From an uncultured Clostridium sp. (GTDB taxonomy: Bacteria; Bacillota; Clostridia; TANB77; CAG-508), in contig CAMXJY010000006.1 in NCBI GenBank assembly GCA_947244325.1, positions 53,591 to 117,590 on the forward strand: DNA of 64,000 nt, given 5' to 3'. Below are positions 1 through 8,044 of this stretch, piece by piece; position 1 is the stretch's first letter, and every line of letters begins with the position of its first letter. Under the pieces are notes generated by a model. That model saw nothing but the letters and a program-made list of their open reading frames with translations. It did not search any database and was not told the DNA's origin. The position numbers and the translations under genes were made by a program.

Positions 1-97
1 TTTCTGTTACAGCTTTAGATGTTACATTAAAAAATAATAGAATTAAAAAAAATAATAATAGTATACATATTTGAAATTTTTTAAATATATTTAACAT
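1..97 (-). CDS. N-terminal part of a secreted or membrane protein (runs off the window)
   Basis: Reading leftward, an ATG (complement of 95-97) is preceded by AAAGGAGAAAAATT, a good ribosome binding site. The 32 visible codons give a short basic start (MLNIFKKFQ), a hydrophobic stretch rich in Leu, Ile and Phe, then TSKAVTE. This looks like a signal peptide with a possible cleavage after SKA. The rest lies outside the window, so the function cannot be assigned. Confidence 0.6.
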   Translation of the reverse strand, partial: MLNIFKKFQICILLLFFLILLFFNVTSKAVTE

Positions 98-201
98 AAT
101 TTTTCTCCTTTTATTTAAATTTTAATATGATTTCAAGCATATTATGTTATAAAATTAAATAATATTGAATATCTATAAGTGATGATGTTAAGATTATTTT
201 T

Positions 202-478
202 TTAGCAATAAAATTTAATTTCTCCAGCGTGAATTGATTTCCATAATTCAACAATTTGAAAATAATGTAATGAAATATCTTCACAAATAATATTTAATTC
301 TTTTTCTGGAATTTTACTTTTATTATGACAAACTATACAACCACCAGACTCTGTTATCCAAACTTTTGTTGAATTAGCATTTGGAGTTCCTTTTGAAATA
401 TGAACGTGTAGGGGCTCGTCATTTTCATTTGTCCAAAAATAAATTTTATATCCGTTTTAATTCAAAAATACTAGGCAA
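202..478 (-). CDS. DUF4160 family protein, reading frame broken by +1 shift at a CGG codon
   Basis: The start is probably TTG (complement of 476-478), overlapping the stop region of the upstream gene. Eight codons read LPSIFELK, then comes CGG (complement of 452-454) and a stop two codons later. Skipping the C gives GGA and continues as GYKIYFWTNEN, then the EPLHVHISKG segment typical of DUF4160 and an open frame to TAA at 202-204. The corrected product is 91 residues, normal for the family. DUF4160 proteins are small, often found in two-gene toxin/antitoxin-like units, and their function is poorly known. This is either a frameshift pseudogene or, given five identical cases in the window, a gene read through by +1 frameshifting. 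Confidence 0.75.
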
Positions 479-746
479 TTTCAAGTCCTCCTAAACGTGC
501 ATATTTAAAAAAGAAAGCAGAACCATTTTTTACAATTTCTAAAAATGTTTTCTTTTCTTTTTCGGTATAATTTCCGTCCTCTAAAACTATATTGTAACTT
601 GGAATTTCAATAACCAAAGTATCAAAACCATATTCCATTGGTCTTTCAAAAGATATTCTTACATATTCTTCGCCATTTTCTTTTTTTCCAATCCCAGAAA
701 ATACACCAAGTGTACCATCAGGATATTGTGCAAATTCATGAGTCAT
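471..746 (-). CDS. Small conserved-type protein paired with the DUF4160 gene
   Basis: 91 residues starting MTHEFAQYPDG. ATG at 744-746 lies 10 nt after AAGGAG; a GTG three codons upstream is too close to that site. The protein is mixed alpha/beta with no membrane segment or signal peptide: an N-terminal half with beta-strand character (GTLGVFSGIG, EEYVRISFE) and a charged C-terminal helix (TEKEKKTFLEIVKNG). Its stop overlaps the TTG start of the DUF4160 gene, so the two are translationally coupled and transcribed together. Such small partners of DUF4160 are common, often DUF2442, but I do not recognise that fold here. Function unknown; a toxin-antitoxin-like role is inference from context only. 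Confidence 0.7.
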   Translation of the reverse strand: MTHEFAQYPDGTLGVFSGIGKKENGEEYVRISFERPMEYGFDTLVIEIPSYNIVLEDGNYTEKEKKTFLEIVKNGSAFFFKYARLGGLEIA

Positions 747-846
747 ATATATCACACTCCTTAATAATAATTTATTTTTTTATGATAAATTGACTTTTTA
801 TTATTATAACAGGACTTTAAGTATATATGTGATTTAGAATAAACAT

Positions 847-881
847 AAAAAAGAGAAGAATTTTAAAATCCTTCTCTTTTG
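847..881 (-). terminator. Intrinsic terminator of tRNA-Leu
   Basis: On the minus strand, AAAAGAGAAGGATTTT is followed by AAAATTCTTCTCTTTTTT: a perfect AT-rich hairpin with a terminal T run immediately after the tRNA CCA end. Confidence 0.8.
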
Positions 882-967
882 GTGCAGATGGCCGGAATCG
901 AACCGGCACGGTTTATTCAACCGCAGGATTTTAAGTCCTGTGCGTCTGCCAGTTCCGCCACATCTGC
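880..967 (-). tRNA. tRNA-Leu (anticodon TAA)
   Basis: On the minus strand the gene begins GCAGATG and ends CATCTGC-A-CCA, with CCA encoded. The D arm (GTGGCGGAACTGGCAGACGC) is the class II leucine type, the anticodon stem-loop is CAGGA-CTTAAAA-TCCTG (anticodon TAA), there is a long variable arm, and the T loop is GGTTCGATTCC. Length and long variable arm fit tRNA-Leu. Confidence 0.95.
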
Positions 968-1004
968 ATTTTACTGGCAAGTCAATTTTCAACTGACAAG
1001 AGTT

Positions 1005-1033
1005 ATTATACTATCTAAATTTTCATATGTCAA
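1005..1033 (-). promoter_or_regulatory. Sigma-A promoter of tRNA-Leu
   Basis: Minus strand TTGACA (complement of 1028-1033), 17-bp spacer, TATAAT (complement of 1005-1010). Perfect consensus, about 35 bp upstream of the tRNA 5' end. Confidence 0.85.
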
Positions 1034-1188
1034 TAATTTTTATGAAAAAAATTTAAAATGTTCAAAAGTTATATAGTTAATCAATTTTTATATATTAAAA
1101 AATTAATTGAACTGGTTATCTAGCAATTGATAAATAATAAATTATATGCTAATATCGAATAAATAAAGGATTCTATTATGGAGCATAT

Positions 1189-1398
1189 ATGAAAAAAGGA
1201 AGATTCAAACAATTCTTTAATAATTTAAAGATACATATGAAGAATGAAAAATATTATGATTACGTACCTAAAGAGAAAGCTAAAAAAAGTGGATTAAACA
1301 GAAATGATTTATATAATTTTAAGATATTTTTATTTCTTATAATTATTATGAATATTTTATTTTTTGCGGTAGTGTTAATAATTAAATTTTTATATTAA
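1189..1398 (+). CDS. Small single-pass membrane protein, unknown
   Basis: 69 residues. The first 45 are basic and hydrophilic (KKGRFKQFFNN, PKEKAKKSG). The last 25 form one transmembrane helix (IFLFLIIIMNILFFAVVLIIKFLY) ending almost at the C-terminus, so it is probably tail-anchored with the basic part in the cytoplasm. GGAG lies 5 nt before the ATG. It is monocistronic: tRNA-Leu is divergent upstream and a strong hairpin terminator follows 18 bp after the stop. No family recognised; the N-terminal length and basic pattern do not match a known small toxin family that I can name. Confidence 0.65.
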   Translation: MKKGRFKQFFNNLKIHMKNEKYYDYVPKEKAKKSGLNRNDLYNFKIFLFLIIIMNILFFAVVLIIKFLY

Positions 1399-1416
1399 TT
1401 TAATTGAAATATAATG

Positions 1417-1460
1417 AAAATGACCATCATTCTCTTAGTGATTTGAATGATGGTCATTTT
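1417..1460 (+). terminator. Intrinsic terminator
   Basis: AAAATGACCATCATTC and GAATGATGGTCATTTT form a 16-bp perfect stem. It is symmetric, so it could also end leftward transcripts from the gene at 1558-2208. Confidence 0.85.
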
Positions 1461-1557
1461 GCAAAATTTATATAAATTATAATAAATTTGTTTTATTTTG
1501 AATACAAATTTAAAGTATAAATTACTTTAATATTATAATAAAAAACATGGAAAATAC

Positions 1558-2208
1558 TTAGTCTAAGCTATTTACAATATGAGAAATTAGAGCTTTAGAC
1601 GTTATTTTCTCCATAAATTGACAGTTAGAACTCTTTTTAGAATTCATATTATTGATGGAACGTACAATAGACCATTTTACATTTGATTCAGTAATATTGA
1701 ATTTTTTTGCAACATATGGATAAATTTTCTTTTCAAGATTTTCAAAAAGATAGTCATCTTTATTTATGTAAGAATAGCTAATAGCATGTATCAAATAGTT
1801 TGTACCACTTAATTTGAAATCAAAGTTTAGTTTATCTAATTTTTGATAAATTCTTTGATGTAAATCATTTTCAGATATATTTGATATGAATTTTACAATG
1901 CTATTTTTTATAGAAGTATAGTTGCTATTTTCAGAAATATATAAATTATGCTTTGAATTTTTATATTTTTCAATATTTTTGCAAAGAATTATTTTGTTTT
2001 CTACTTTATTTAAAGTAGAAGAGAGAGTATCTTTATTTTTTTCTGTCAAGAAAATTATATTAGGATTAGAAAAATCGATTAAATCCAATAAATCTTTTTC
2101 GGAATTTACGATTCCAATTAATTTTAAATTATTAAGTTGTGAAAATATGTTATTACAATATTTTGATATTAATTCTAGATTGTTACTATAGATTACTAAT
2201 TTATGCAT
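1558..2208 (-). CDS. Spo0A C-terminal-domain protein with degenerate receiver domain
   Basis: 216 residues. The start chosen is MHKLVIYSNN, because GGAGGG sits 6 nt upstream; an ATG five codons earlier overlaps that Shine-Dalgarno and has none of its own. Residues about 1-105 have the beta/alpha pattern of a receiver domain (KLVIYSNN, NIIFLTEKN), but the acidic pair at the end of strand 1 is SNN and no Asp sits at the end of strand 3, so phosphorylation is unlikely. Residues about 125-200 resemble Spo0A_C, the DNA-binding domain of the sporulation master regulator (SGTNYLIHAISY, IYPYVAKKFNITESNVKWSI). It is probably a DNA-binding regulator that is not phosphorelay controlled. Spo0A itself usually has an intact receiver, so this is a Spo0A-like paralogue. 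Confidence 0.75.
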   Translation of the reverse strand: MHKLVIYSNNLELISKYCNNIFSQLNNLKLIGIVNSEKDLLDLIDFSNPNIIFLTEKNKDTLSSTLNKVENKIILCKNIEKYKNSKHNLYISENSNYTSIKNSIVKFISNISENDLHQRIYQKLDKLNFDFKLSGTNYLIHAISYSYINKDDYLFENLEKKIYPYVAKKFNITESNVKWSIVRSINNMNSKKSSNCQFMEKITSKALISHIVNSLD

Positions 2209-2282
2209 TTTAAATCCCTCCATTAATAAAACAATTTAGAAGGTCAAAAAGTGACAAAAAATTTTTAAAAAAGGAAAAAAAT

Positions 2283-2783
2283 ATGAAAGTCTATTTCGAT
2301 TCAGAAAAATTATTAAAAGAATATTCAAATATGATTTATCGTATAGAATCTGGATACTTTAATAGTAAAGATGATATCGAAGATATTGCACAAGAAGTGT
2401 ATGTAAAATATATGAATTATGTTGAGGAAAATGGTGAATTTGATGATTTAGGTTATGAAAGAAATTGGATAATTAGAGTTACTATTAATTTATGTAATAA
2501 TGAAGTAAAATCTGCTAGAAAAAAGTATAATGTCCCCTTGAAAGATGAACCACTTTATTGTTATGATATAGATACAAAAGCTGATTTAGAAAGAGCAATT
2601 AATAAGCTAAAAGAAAAGTACAGAATAGTATTTGAATTGTTTTATTTTGAAGATTTGAAAATATCTGAAATCAGTAAATTACTTAAGATAACTGAATCTA
2701 GTGTTAAAACTAGATTGAAAAGAGCGAAAGCAAAATTGGAAAAGATTTTAAAGTCTGGAGGTGAGTACAGTGCAAGATTTTGA
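2283..2783 (+). CDS. RNA polymerase sigma factor, ECF/sigma-70 family
   Basis: 166 residues, the usual ECF size. Region 2 covers about residues 5-75, with the conserved SKDDIEDIAQEVYVKYMNYVEE and NWIIRVTINLCNNEVKS segments. Region 4 covers about 105-160, with the helix-turn-helix ISEISKLLKITESSVKTRLKRAKAKL that reads the -35 element. AAGGA precedes the ATG by 7 nt. The stop overlaps the start of the next gene, a membrane protein that fits an anti-sigma factor, so this is a sigma/anti-sigma pair responding to an envelope signal. The signal and regulon cannot be read from sequence. It diverges from the Spo0A_C-domain gene. Confidence 0.9.
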   Translation: MKVYFDSEKLLKEYSNMIYRIESGYFNSKDDIEDIAQEVYVKYMNYVEENGEFDDLGYERNWIIRVTINLCNNEVKSARKKYNVPLKDEPLYCYDIDTKADLERAINKLKEKYRIVFELFYFEDLKISEISKLLKITESSVKTRLKRAKAKLEKILKSGGEYSARF

Positions 2784-3804
2784 TGAAGAGATAAGAAAAA
2801 TTAAAGAAAAACGCAGTAAAATGGAAATGAGTGAAGAAGGTAAAGAAAAAATTAGAAAGATTATAGAAGCCAGAAATGCTCGCCTTGATGATAATGACGT
2901 TGTTACATATATTCCTAAAAGAAAAAAAACATATATTTTTGCTCAGAAGATTGCAGCTGTATTTGTTTGTTGTTTAGTTTTATCAAGTTGTGCTTTTGCA
3001 GGAGAGTGGAAAGATTTATTAACTAAGATTTTCTATGGAGAAGGTGCTAATATTGAGTATGCTGTTGATAATGGATATGTTCAAAATATAGATATGGATT
3101 ATGTAGAAAGTAATGGAATAAAAATTAAAGTAGATTATTTTTATTCAGATGATTATTATATGTATATTGCTTTTGATGTAGTTGCAGAAGAAGAGTTTGA
3201 AGATTGTTTATTTTATGAGATTGAAATATTAAATAATGAAAATAATCTTATTTTTTCTAATATTAAATTTGTTAATAAAATATTTTATGAATTAGAAACA
3301 AAAAGAATGTCTAAAAATAGTGCGATGATAATTGGTAAATTTTCTAAAATACAGGATAAGTTTTATAATTATGATTGTGTGAAAATAAATATAAACAACA
3401 TTCAATTAGGAAAAAATAATGAAAATATTGATATAATTGGAAATTGGAATTTAGTAACAGAACTTTCTAATAATATTATAATTGATGAAGTTGAACAAAA
3501 ATATTATATTACTGGTAATTATTTGTTTGAAAAATGTGAAGTTAGATTAAAAAATAAGATATTAAATGTAAATATAAAATTTAAAGAAGGTTGTATAGAA
3601 AACTTGTGCTTTGACAAAAATAATATATATTTACGAGATAATACTGACAAAATATATTATATGAATGAAGATTCAAAGTTTAAAAGTGATATGTTGATTG
3701 CAAATTTCTATATAGAAAAAGATAATAATATAGATAATTTTAAGTTAAATATAAAATATAATGATGAAGTAATTGTTTTTTATTTAAAAGAAATTGACAG
3801 CTAG
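2770..3804 (+). CDS. Probable membrane-anchored anti-sigma factor
   Basis: 344 residues. I start at GTG 2770, 8 nt after GGAGG (2757-2761); a GTG at 2761 overlaps that site. Residues about 1-50 are charged and coiled (EEIRKIKEKRSKMEMSEEGKEKIRK) and should face the cytoplasm to bind the sigma factor. One membrane helix follows (FAQKIAAVFVCCLVLSSC), then about 270 residues of beta-rich, Asn/Asp-rich outer domain. The arrangement matches DUF4179-type anti-sigma proteins of clostridia, but the outer domain is divergent. The frame overlaps the sigma gene by 14 nt, implying coupled translation. A terminator follows directly. Confidence 0.75.
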   Translation: MQDFDEEIRKIKEKRSKMEMSEEGKEKIRKIIEARNARLDDNDVVTYIPKRKKTYIFAQKIAAVFVCCLVLSSCAFAGEWKDLLTKIFYGEGANIEYAVDNGYVQNIDMDYVESNGIKIKVDYFYSDDYYMYIAFDVVAEEEFEDCLFYEIEILNNENNLIFSNIKFVNKIFYELETKRMSKNSAMIIGKFSKIQDKFYNYDCVKININNIQLGKNNENIDIIGNWNLVTELSNNIIIDEVEQKYYITGNYLFEKCEVRLKNKILNVNIKFKEGCIENLCFDKNNIYLRDNTDKIYYMNEDSKFKSDMLIANFYIEKDNNIDNFKLNIKYNDEVIVFYLKEIDS

Positions 3805-3836
3805 GCTTGAGAAGCCATGCTGTCAATTTCTTTTTA
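3789..3836 (+). terminator. Intrinsic terminator of the sigma/anti-sigma operon
   Basis: GAAATTGACAGC ... GCTGTCAATTTC with an inner GGCTT/AAGCC pair, followed by TTTTT. It begins inside the last codons of the anti-sigma gene. Confidence 0.85.
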
Positions 3837-4506
3837 GCGCAAAGATTATAAACACAAATAATAACATTCATCAATACAAAATGCCATTGGAGATTTCAAT
3901 GATATACATGTTTAAAATCTTATTTCCAACTGTAATATTTTATATGAAAATTCAATATGGCAGGAGTATTATTTACTGCGTGAAAATAGTATGTCCCTGA
4001 AGTCATTGTAATCCAATCTTTTTTATAAATGGAGCCGTCAGCATCACCTGTTACAGATGCTTTTGTAGCACCATTACGCATAAGCGCTACTCCAAAAGTC
4101 CCACTTGTAATTGTTTCTCCGTGTGGACCTGTTGCTGAGGCTTCGAATGCAAAATACCGATCTTCAACATAAAAACCTACAGTATCTGCACTGCTGCCAT
4201 TCATAAGTGAAACATGACTTTCGTCCCACATAAGCGGCATGATTCCGTCTTCTACGCCAATCTCCTCGCCGGGTGCTACTTCGATTGTAATGGTGTGCCG
4301 TTCAGCTTCTGCCATGGAATCGCTGATGTCGGGCGATGCAGGCTCTGCTGCAAAGGCAGTAGCAGAAAAAGACACACACATGATAAGGGTTAAAAGTAAC
4401 GCTAAAATTTTGTTCTTTTTTTTCATTATTATCCTCCTAATATGAAAACAAGTTAAAATGCTACGTAGAAAATAATGTTTGTGTGTTCTTTTAATCTTTG
4501 CGCTAA
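3834..4506. mobile_element. Putative TIR-bounded cassette carrying one foreign gene
   Basis: A 15-bp perfect inverted repeat, TTAGCGCAAAGATTA, lies at 3834-3848 and, reversed, at 4492-4506. Similarity continues inward (ACACA..AATAA/ACATT). It encloses only the secreted-protein gene at 3920-4426, whose GC content is visibly higher than its surroundings. There is no transposase inside, so it would have to be non-autonomous. Target-site duplications were not evident. Confidence 0.5.
3920..4426 (-). CDS. Secreted protein of unknown function, probably acquired
   Basis: 168 residues. AGGAGG lies 6 nt before the ATG at 4424-4426. MKKKNKILALLLTLIMCVSF then SATAFA-AEP is a textbook Sec signal peptide with an AxA cleavage site near residue 27. 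The mature part of about 140 residues is Gly/Ser/Thr-rich and beta-type, with no Cys and no membrane segment. Base and codon use are unlike the neighbours: many GC-ending codons (GGC, GCC, CCG, GAC) and two in-frame CGG Arg codons (in VEDRYF and AERHTI), a codon missing from native genes here. It lies between 15-bp inverted repeats. No family recognised; a secreted peptide or adhesin-like role would be a guess. Confidence 0.75.
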   Translation of the reverse strand: MKKKNKILALLLTLIMCVSFSATAFAAEPASPDISDSMAEAERHTITIEVAPGEEIGVEDGIMPLMWDESHVSLMNGSSADTVGFYVEDRYFAFEASATGPHGETITSGTFGVALMRNGATKASVTGDADGSIYKKDWITMTSGTYYFHAVNNTPAILNFHIKYYSWK

Positions 4507-4686
4507 TTTTTTTGCCATTATAAAAAACTTTACTACACATATGTTTTTTATAAGCAATGGCATTTTCAAAAAGTACACTAGTGTAAGCTGTAAATTTTGA
4601 GATTGTATAATATCAGTATAAAATATCAAAAAAAATGAAAAAAGGCGAAAAATGTCAATAGTTTAGAAATACGTAAAATAAAAGCT

Positions 4687-4863
4687 GCGAAAAGTGGTTT
4701 TTGTTTCAATAATAAAAAATAGCGAAAAGTGGTTTTTATTTTAATAATAAAAAAATTTAGTGAAAAGTAGTTTGTTATAAAAAAATATAAAATTGTATAA
4801 GTAGCTAGAATATCATATGAATAAAAAATATAATAAAAAAATTCATCACTTTTCGTCACTTTT
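4687..4863. repeat. Cluster of CGAAAAGTGR repeats upstream of the AgrC-like kinase
   Basis: The intergenic stretch from 4507 to 5071 has no convincing gene. Inside it the motif GCGAAAAGTGG occurs at 4687-4697 and 4722-4732, with a variant GTGAAAAGTAG at 4760-4770; the first two units are about 35 bp apart including an AATAATAAAAAA tail. An inverted CGAAAAGTGA copy is near 4851-4861. A TTGACA follows at about 4863. The cluster could be a regulator binding array or a decayed tandem repeat. Confidence 0.45.
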
Positions 4864-5071
4864 TGACACAAAACTTATTATTTATGGTATCCTAGATATG
4901 CTTTTTTTAAAGTGAAAAATAAATAATAATATTATTTTTGGGTAAAGAAAAAAGCAAAAATTACATTATTGATTGTCGAAATTTGTATACGGAAATATGT
5001 TGAAAAAACAATTTACATATACTAATATAATAAAGATTTCGATAAAATTTATATTTGGAGGAGTACAAAAG

Positions 5072-5959
5072 ATGAAATTACGAGATAATTTTTGCAAAAT
5101 GGAAATTTTAAAAATGTTGAAAGTGGGTGATATAGTTTGTTTATTAATTTCAATATTAGGAATTATTATATCAAATGTTGAAATGATTCAAGCTATAAAT
5201 GTAATAGGAGGGATTAGATATATAATTTACAATATTATAATTTGCTCTATATTAGTTATTATAAATATCTATAATTTTTTTAATAGGAGAGAGATAATAA
5301 TTAGTAATTTAAGAATTGAAACATTAGAAGAAAATAATCGAAATTTAATAGAAGTTAATGATCATGCAAGATGTTTTAAACATGACTTTAACAATATATT
5401 ACAAGCAATAGATGGATATATAATTTTAGATGATATGAATTCTTTGCAAAAATATTTTAAATCCTTATTAAAAGAGTGTAATCATATGAATGTAATAGAA
5501 ACTTTAAATTATAAAATGTTAGATAATCCAGCAATTTATGGAGTATTATTAAATAAATATAAAATAGCAGAAGAAAATGATATTAAAATGAATATTGATG
5601 TATTAATAAGTTGTGATAAATTAAAAGAAAAGTCTTATGTAATTTCTAGAATGTTAGGAATATTACTAGATAATGCATTAGAAGCAACAAACGAATGTGA
5701 AGAAAAGTTAATAAATGTTCAATTTATAAAAGAAGATAAAAGAAATAAGAATTTAATAATAATTGAAAATACATATAAGGATAAAGACATAGATACAACC
5801 AAAATTTTTGAAAAGAATTATACAACTAAAAAGAATAAGAAAAATTCTGGATTAGGATTATGGAAAGTACATGATATATTGAAAAAAGATCATTCTTTAG
5901 ATTTATTTACAACTAAAGATGATAATATGTTTAGACAAGAGATAGAGATATATGAATAA
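5072..5959 (+). CDS. Sensor histidine kinase, AgrC/GHKL type, with short membrane domain
   Basis: 295 residues from the ATG at 5072, which follows GGAGGAG by 8 nt; longer upstream starts lack a site. Two membrane helices (about residues 17-35 and 45-65) replace the six or seven usual in AgrC-like kinases. The cytoplasmic part has the dimerisation/His box (HARCFKHDFNNILQAIDGYI, His at the FKHDF motif), the N box (LLDNALEATN) and the G box (NSGLGLWKVHDILKK), so it should bind ATP and autophosphorylate. No response regulator or peptide gene is adjacent; it is an orphan. The next gene, rpsB, has its own promoter. Whether the short sensor domain still detects a ligand cannot be told. Confidence 0.85.
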   Translation: MKLRDNFCKMEILKMLKVGDIVCLLISILGIIISNVEMIQAINVIGGIRYIIYNIIICSILVIINIYNFFNRREIIISNLRIETLEENNRNLIEVNDHARCFKHDFNNILQAIDGYIILDDMNSLQKYFKSLLKECNHMNVIETLNYKMLDNPAIYGVLLNKYKIAEENDIKMNIDVLISCDKLKEKSYVISRMLGILLDNALEATNECEEKLINVQFIKEDKRNKNLIIIENTYKDKDIDTTKIFEKNYTTKKNKKNSGLGLWKVHDILKKDHSLDLFTTKDDNMFRQEIEIYE

Positions 5960-6062
5960 TGTATATATAAAAAATATGGATTTAAAATAGATGTGTCAGT
6001 AATAGAAAAAAGGCTAGTTTAAAAAGTAAATTTCGATGTATACATAAAAAATAAAAAAAGTA

Positions 6063-6091
6063 TTGCAATTTAAGTAAAAACTTGGTATAAT
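6063..6091 (+). promoter_or_regulatory. Sigma-A promoter of rpsB-tsf
   Basis: TTGCAA (6063-6068), 17-bp spacer, TATAAT (6086-6091). The transcript would carry a leader of about 105 nt before rpsB. Confidence 0.85.
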
Positions 6092-6097
6092 ATCAGA

Positions 6098-6200
6098 GTT
6101 ATAAAATAACGCACATAGATGGAGTTTTAAATTGTGCTAAAAAAGTTGTTTAAAATGTTGAAATCTATGGAGGTAAAAAACAAATAAGGAGGAATTTAAA
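6098..6200 (+). promoter_or_regulatory. rpsB leader with long-range pairing, possible autoregulatory site
   Basis: Within the leader, CATAGAT near 6114 can pair with ATCTATG near 6162, closing a structured domain, and there are two purine-rich segments (ATGGAGG and AAGGAGG) before the rpsB ATG. Ribosomal protein leaders often bind their own product; S2-specific control here is inference. Confidence 0.4.
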
Positions 6201-6983
6201 ATGGCAGTAGTTGCAATGAAACAATTACTTGAAGCTGGTGTTCATTTTGGACATCAAACAAGAAGATGGGATCCTAAAATGGCTGAATATATATTCCAAG
6301 CTAGAAACGGAATCCATATAATCGATTTACAAAAAACATCAAAAAAATTAGACGAAGCTTATAAATTCGTCAAAGATCAAATTGAAGAAGGAAAAACAAT
6401 ACTTTTTGTAGGAACAAAAAAACAAGCACAAGAATGTATTAAAGAAGCAGCACAAAAATGTGATATGTACTATGTTGACCAAAGATGGTTAGGTGGTATG
6501 CTTACAAACTTCGGAACAATTCAAGGAAGAATTAAAAGATTAAAAGATTTAGAAACAATGGCTGAAGATGGTACTTTTGAAGTATTACCTAAAAAAGAAG
6601 TTAGCCTTCTAAAAAATGAAATGGAAAAACTAGAAAAAAATCTTGGTGGAATCAAAGAAATGAAAGAAATGCCAGGAGTTATGTTTGTAGTAGATCCTAA
6701 AAAAGAAAGAATAGCAATATTAGAAGCTAGAAAATTAGGAATACCAGTTGTTGGTTTAGTTGATACAAACTGTAATCCAGAAGATGTTGACTATGCTATA
6801 CCAGGAAATGATGATGCTATAAGAGCAGTTAAATTAATAGCTGATGTTATGGCTAATGCTGTTATAGAAGGAAAACAAGGTGAAGATTCTACAGTATCTT
6901 CTGAAATGGAAGAAATAGTAGATTCTGAAGAAGCTACAGATATGGAAACAGTAGTAAACGAAGAAGAAAAAGTTGAAGAATAA
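6201..6983 (+). CDS. rpsB: 30S ribosomal protein S2
   Basis: 260 residues, a little longer than usual because of an acidic C-terminal tail (Glu/Asp-rich, ending EEEKVEE). It starts [20 protein letters not shown] and contains the family landmarks [45 protein letters not shown] and [19 protein letters not shown]2 joins the 30S subunit late and is needed to load S1 and for initiation. AAGGAGG precedes the ATG by 8 nt. It is followed by tsf, the universal bacterial order, with an internal hairpin between them. Confidence 0.98.
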   Translation: MAVVAMKQLLEAGVHFGHQTRRWDPKMAEYIFQARNGIHIIDLQKTSKKLDEAYKFVKDQIEEGKTILFVGTKKQAQECIKEAAQKCDMYYVDQRWLGGMLTNFGTIQGRIKRLKDLETMAEDGTFEVLPKKEVSLLKNEMEKLEKNLGGIKEMKEMPGVMFVVDPKKERIAILEARKLGIPVVGLVDTNCNPEDVDYAIPGNDDAIRAVKLIADVMANAVIEGKQGEDSTVSSEMEEIVDSEEATDMETVVNEEEKVEE

Positions 6984-7000
6984 TTAAAAACAAATAAATA

Positions 7001-7040
7001 AAAGGGCGTTATTACATAGTGTATTTGCGCCCTAATTTTA
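7001..7040 (+). terminator. Weak terminator/attenuator between rpsB and tsf
   Basis: AGGGCG (7003-7008) pairs with CGCCCT (7028-7033), followed by AATTTTA. The T run is imperfect, so partial termination lowering tsf expression, or mRNA processing, is more likely than a full stop. Confidence 0.55.
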
Positions 7041-7059
7041 AATAATAGGAGGTAGCAAA

Positions 7060-7935
7060 ATGATAACTGCAGAATTAGTAAAAAACTTAAGAGAAAAAAC
7101 AGGTGCAGGAATGATGGACTGCAAAAAAGTTTTAACAGAAACAGATGGAGATATGGAAAAAGCAGCTGAATTATTAAGAGAAAGAGGAATAGCTAAAGCG
7201 GCTAAAAAATCTGGAAGAGTAGCAGCTGAAGGTCTTGTTGCAACATATGTAACAGGAGATAAAAAAGTAGGAGCAGTTGTTGAAGTAAATGCTGAAACAG
7301 ATTTCGTTGCTAAAAACGAAGAATTTGTTGGATTTGTTAATGATATTGCAGAAATAGTTGCTACAAAAAATCCCGCAGATGTTGAAGCTTTATTAGAAAC
7401 ATCATATAAAGAAACAGGAAAAAGTGTTAAAGAAGTATTAACAGATAAAATAGCTACAATTGGAGAAAATATGTCAATTAGAAGATTTGAAAGATTTGAA
7501 TCACAAGGATTAGTTGAAAGCTATATTCATGGTGCAGGAAAAATTGCTGTATTAGTTAATTTTGCAAAAGGTGAAACAGAACTTGCTAAAGATGTATGTA
7601 TGCAAATAGCAGCAGCTAGACCTGAATATTTAAAAAGAGAAGAAGTTCCACAAGATAGAGTAGCTAAAGAAATGGAAATTTTAAAAGCACAAGCTATGAA
7701 TGAAGGAAAACCAGCTGAAATAGCTGAAAAAATGGTTCAAGGAAGAATAGGAAAATTCTATTCAGAAATCTGTTTATTAGATCAAGAATTTGTTAAAGAT
7801 TCAAGTATGAAAGTTGGAGATTTAATTAATAGCAAAGGTGCTGAAATGGTTAAATTTGCTAGATTTGAAACAGGTGAAGGAATCGAGAAAAAAGAAGAAA
7901 ACTTTGCAGAAGAAGTTATGAAACAATTACAATAA
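7060..7935 (+). CDS. tsf: Elongation factor Ts
   Basis: 291 residues, normal for the family. EF-Ts recycles EF-Tu from its GDP form during translation elongation. The N-terminal UBA-like domain (residues 1-50) reads ITAELVKNLREKTGAGMMDC and KKVL, and the conserved EF-Tu contact motif TDFVAKNEEF is at about residue 80. The core dimerisation repeats follow. AGGAGG lies 8 nt before the ATG. It is second in the rpsB-tsf operon; a strong terminator follows 17 bp after the stop. Confidence 0.98.
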   Translation: MITAELVKNLREKTGAGMMDCKKVLTETDGDMEKAAELLRERGIAKAAKKSGRVAAEGLVATYVTGDKKVGAVVEVNAETDFVAKNEEFVGFVNDIAEIVATKNPADVEALLETSYKETGKSVKEVLTDKIATIGENMSIRRFERFESQGLVESYIHGAGKIAVLVNFAKGETELAKDVCMQIAAARPEYLKREEVPQDRVAKEMEILKAQAMNEGKPAEIAEKMVQGRIGKFYSEICLLDQEFVKDSSMKVGDLINSKGAEMVKFARFETGEGIEKKEENFAEEVMKQLQ

Positions 7936-7952
7936 TAAAAATTTATATGGAC

Positions 7953-7997
7953 GAGTTATTGTTAAAGCTTTAAGCTTAAACAGTAACTCTTTTTTTG
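7953..7997 (+). terminator. Intrinsic terminator after tsf
   Basis: GAGTTA-TTGTT-AAAGCTT / AAGCTTAAACAGTAACTC stem followed by TTTTTTT. Confidence 0.9.
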
Positions 7998-8044
7998 TGG
8001 ATAATTTTAGAAAAAGTTTTGTTTTTTGAACGTTAAATATCCTT

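Noticed and set aside
879..1076. Open frame on the plus strand starting MVQMAGIEPARF
   Set aside because: It is the antisense of tRNA-Leu; this translation is a well-known tRNA artefact.
4155..4313. Treating the in-frame CGG codons of the 3920-4426 gene as shift sites
   Set aside because: The +1 frame after each does not give a sensible protein, while the zero frame keeps a coherent secreted protein; the gene appears foreign.
4687..4770. CRISPR array
   Set aside because: Only three imperfect units whose spacers are also repetitive AT-rich sequence, and no cas genes.
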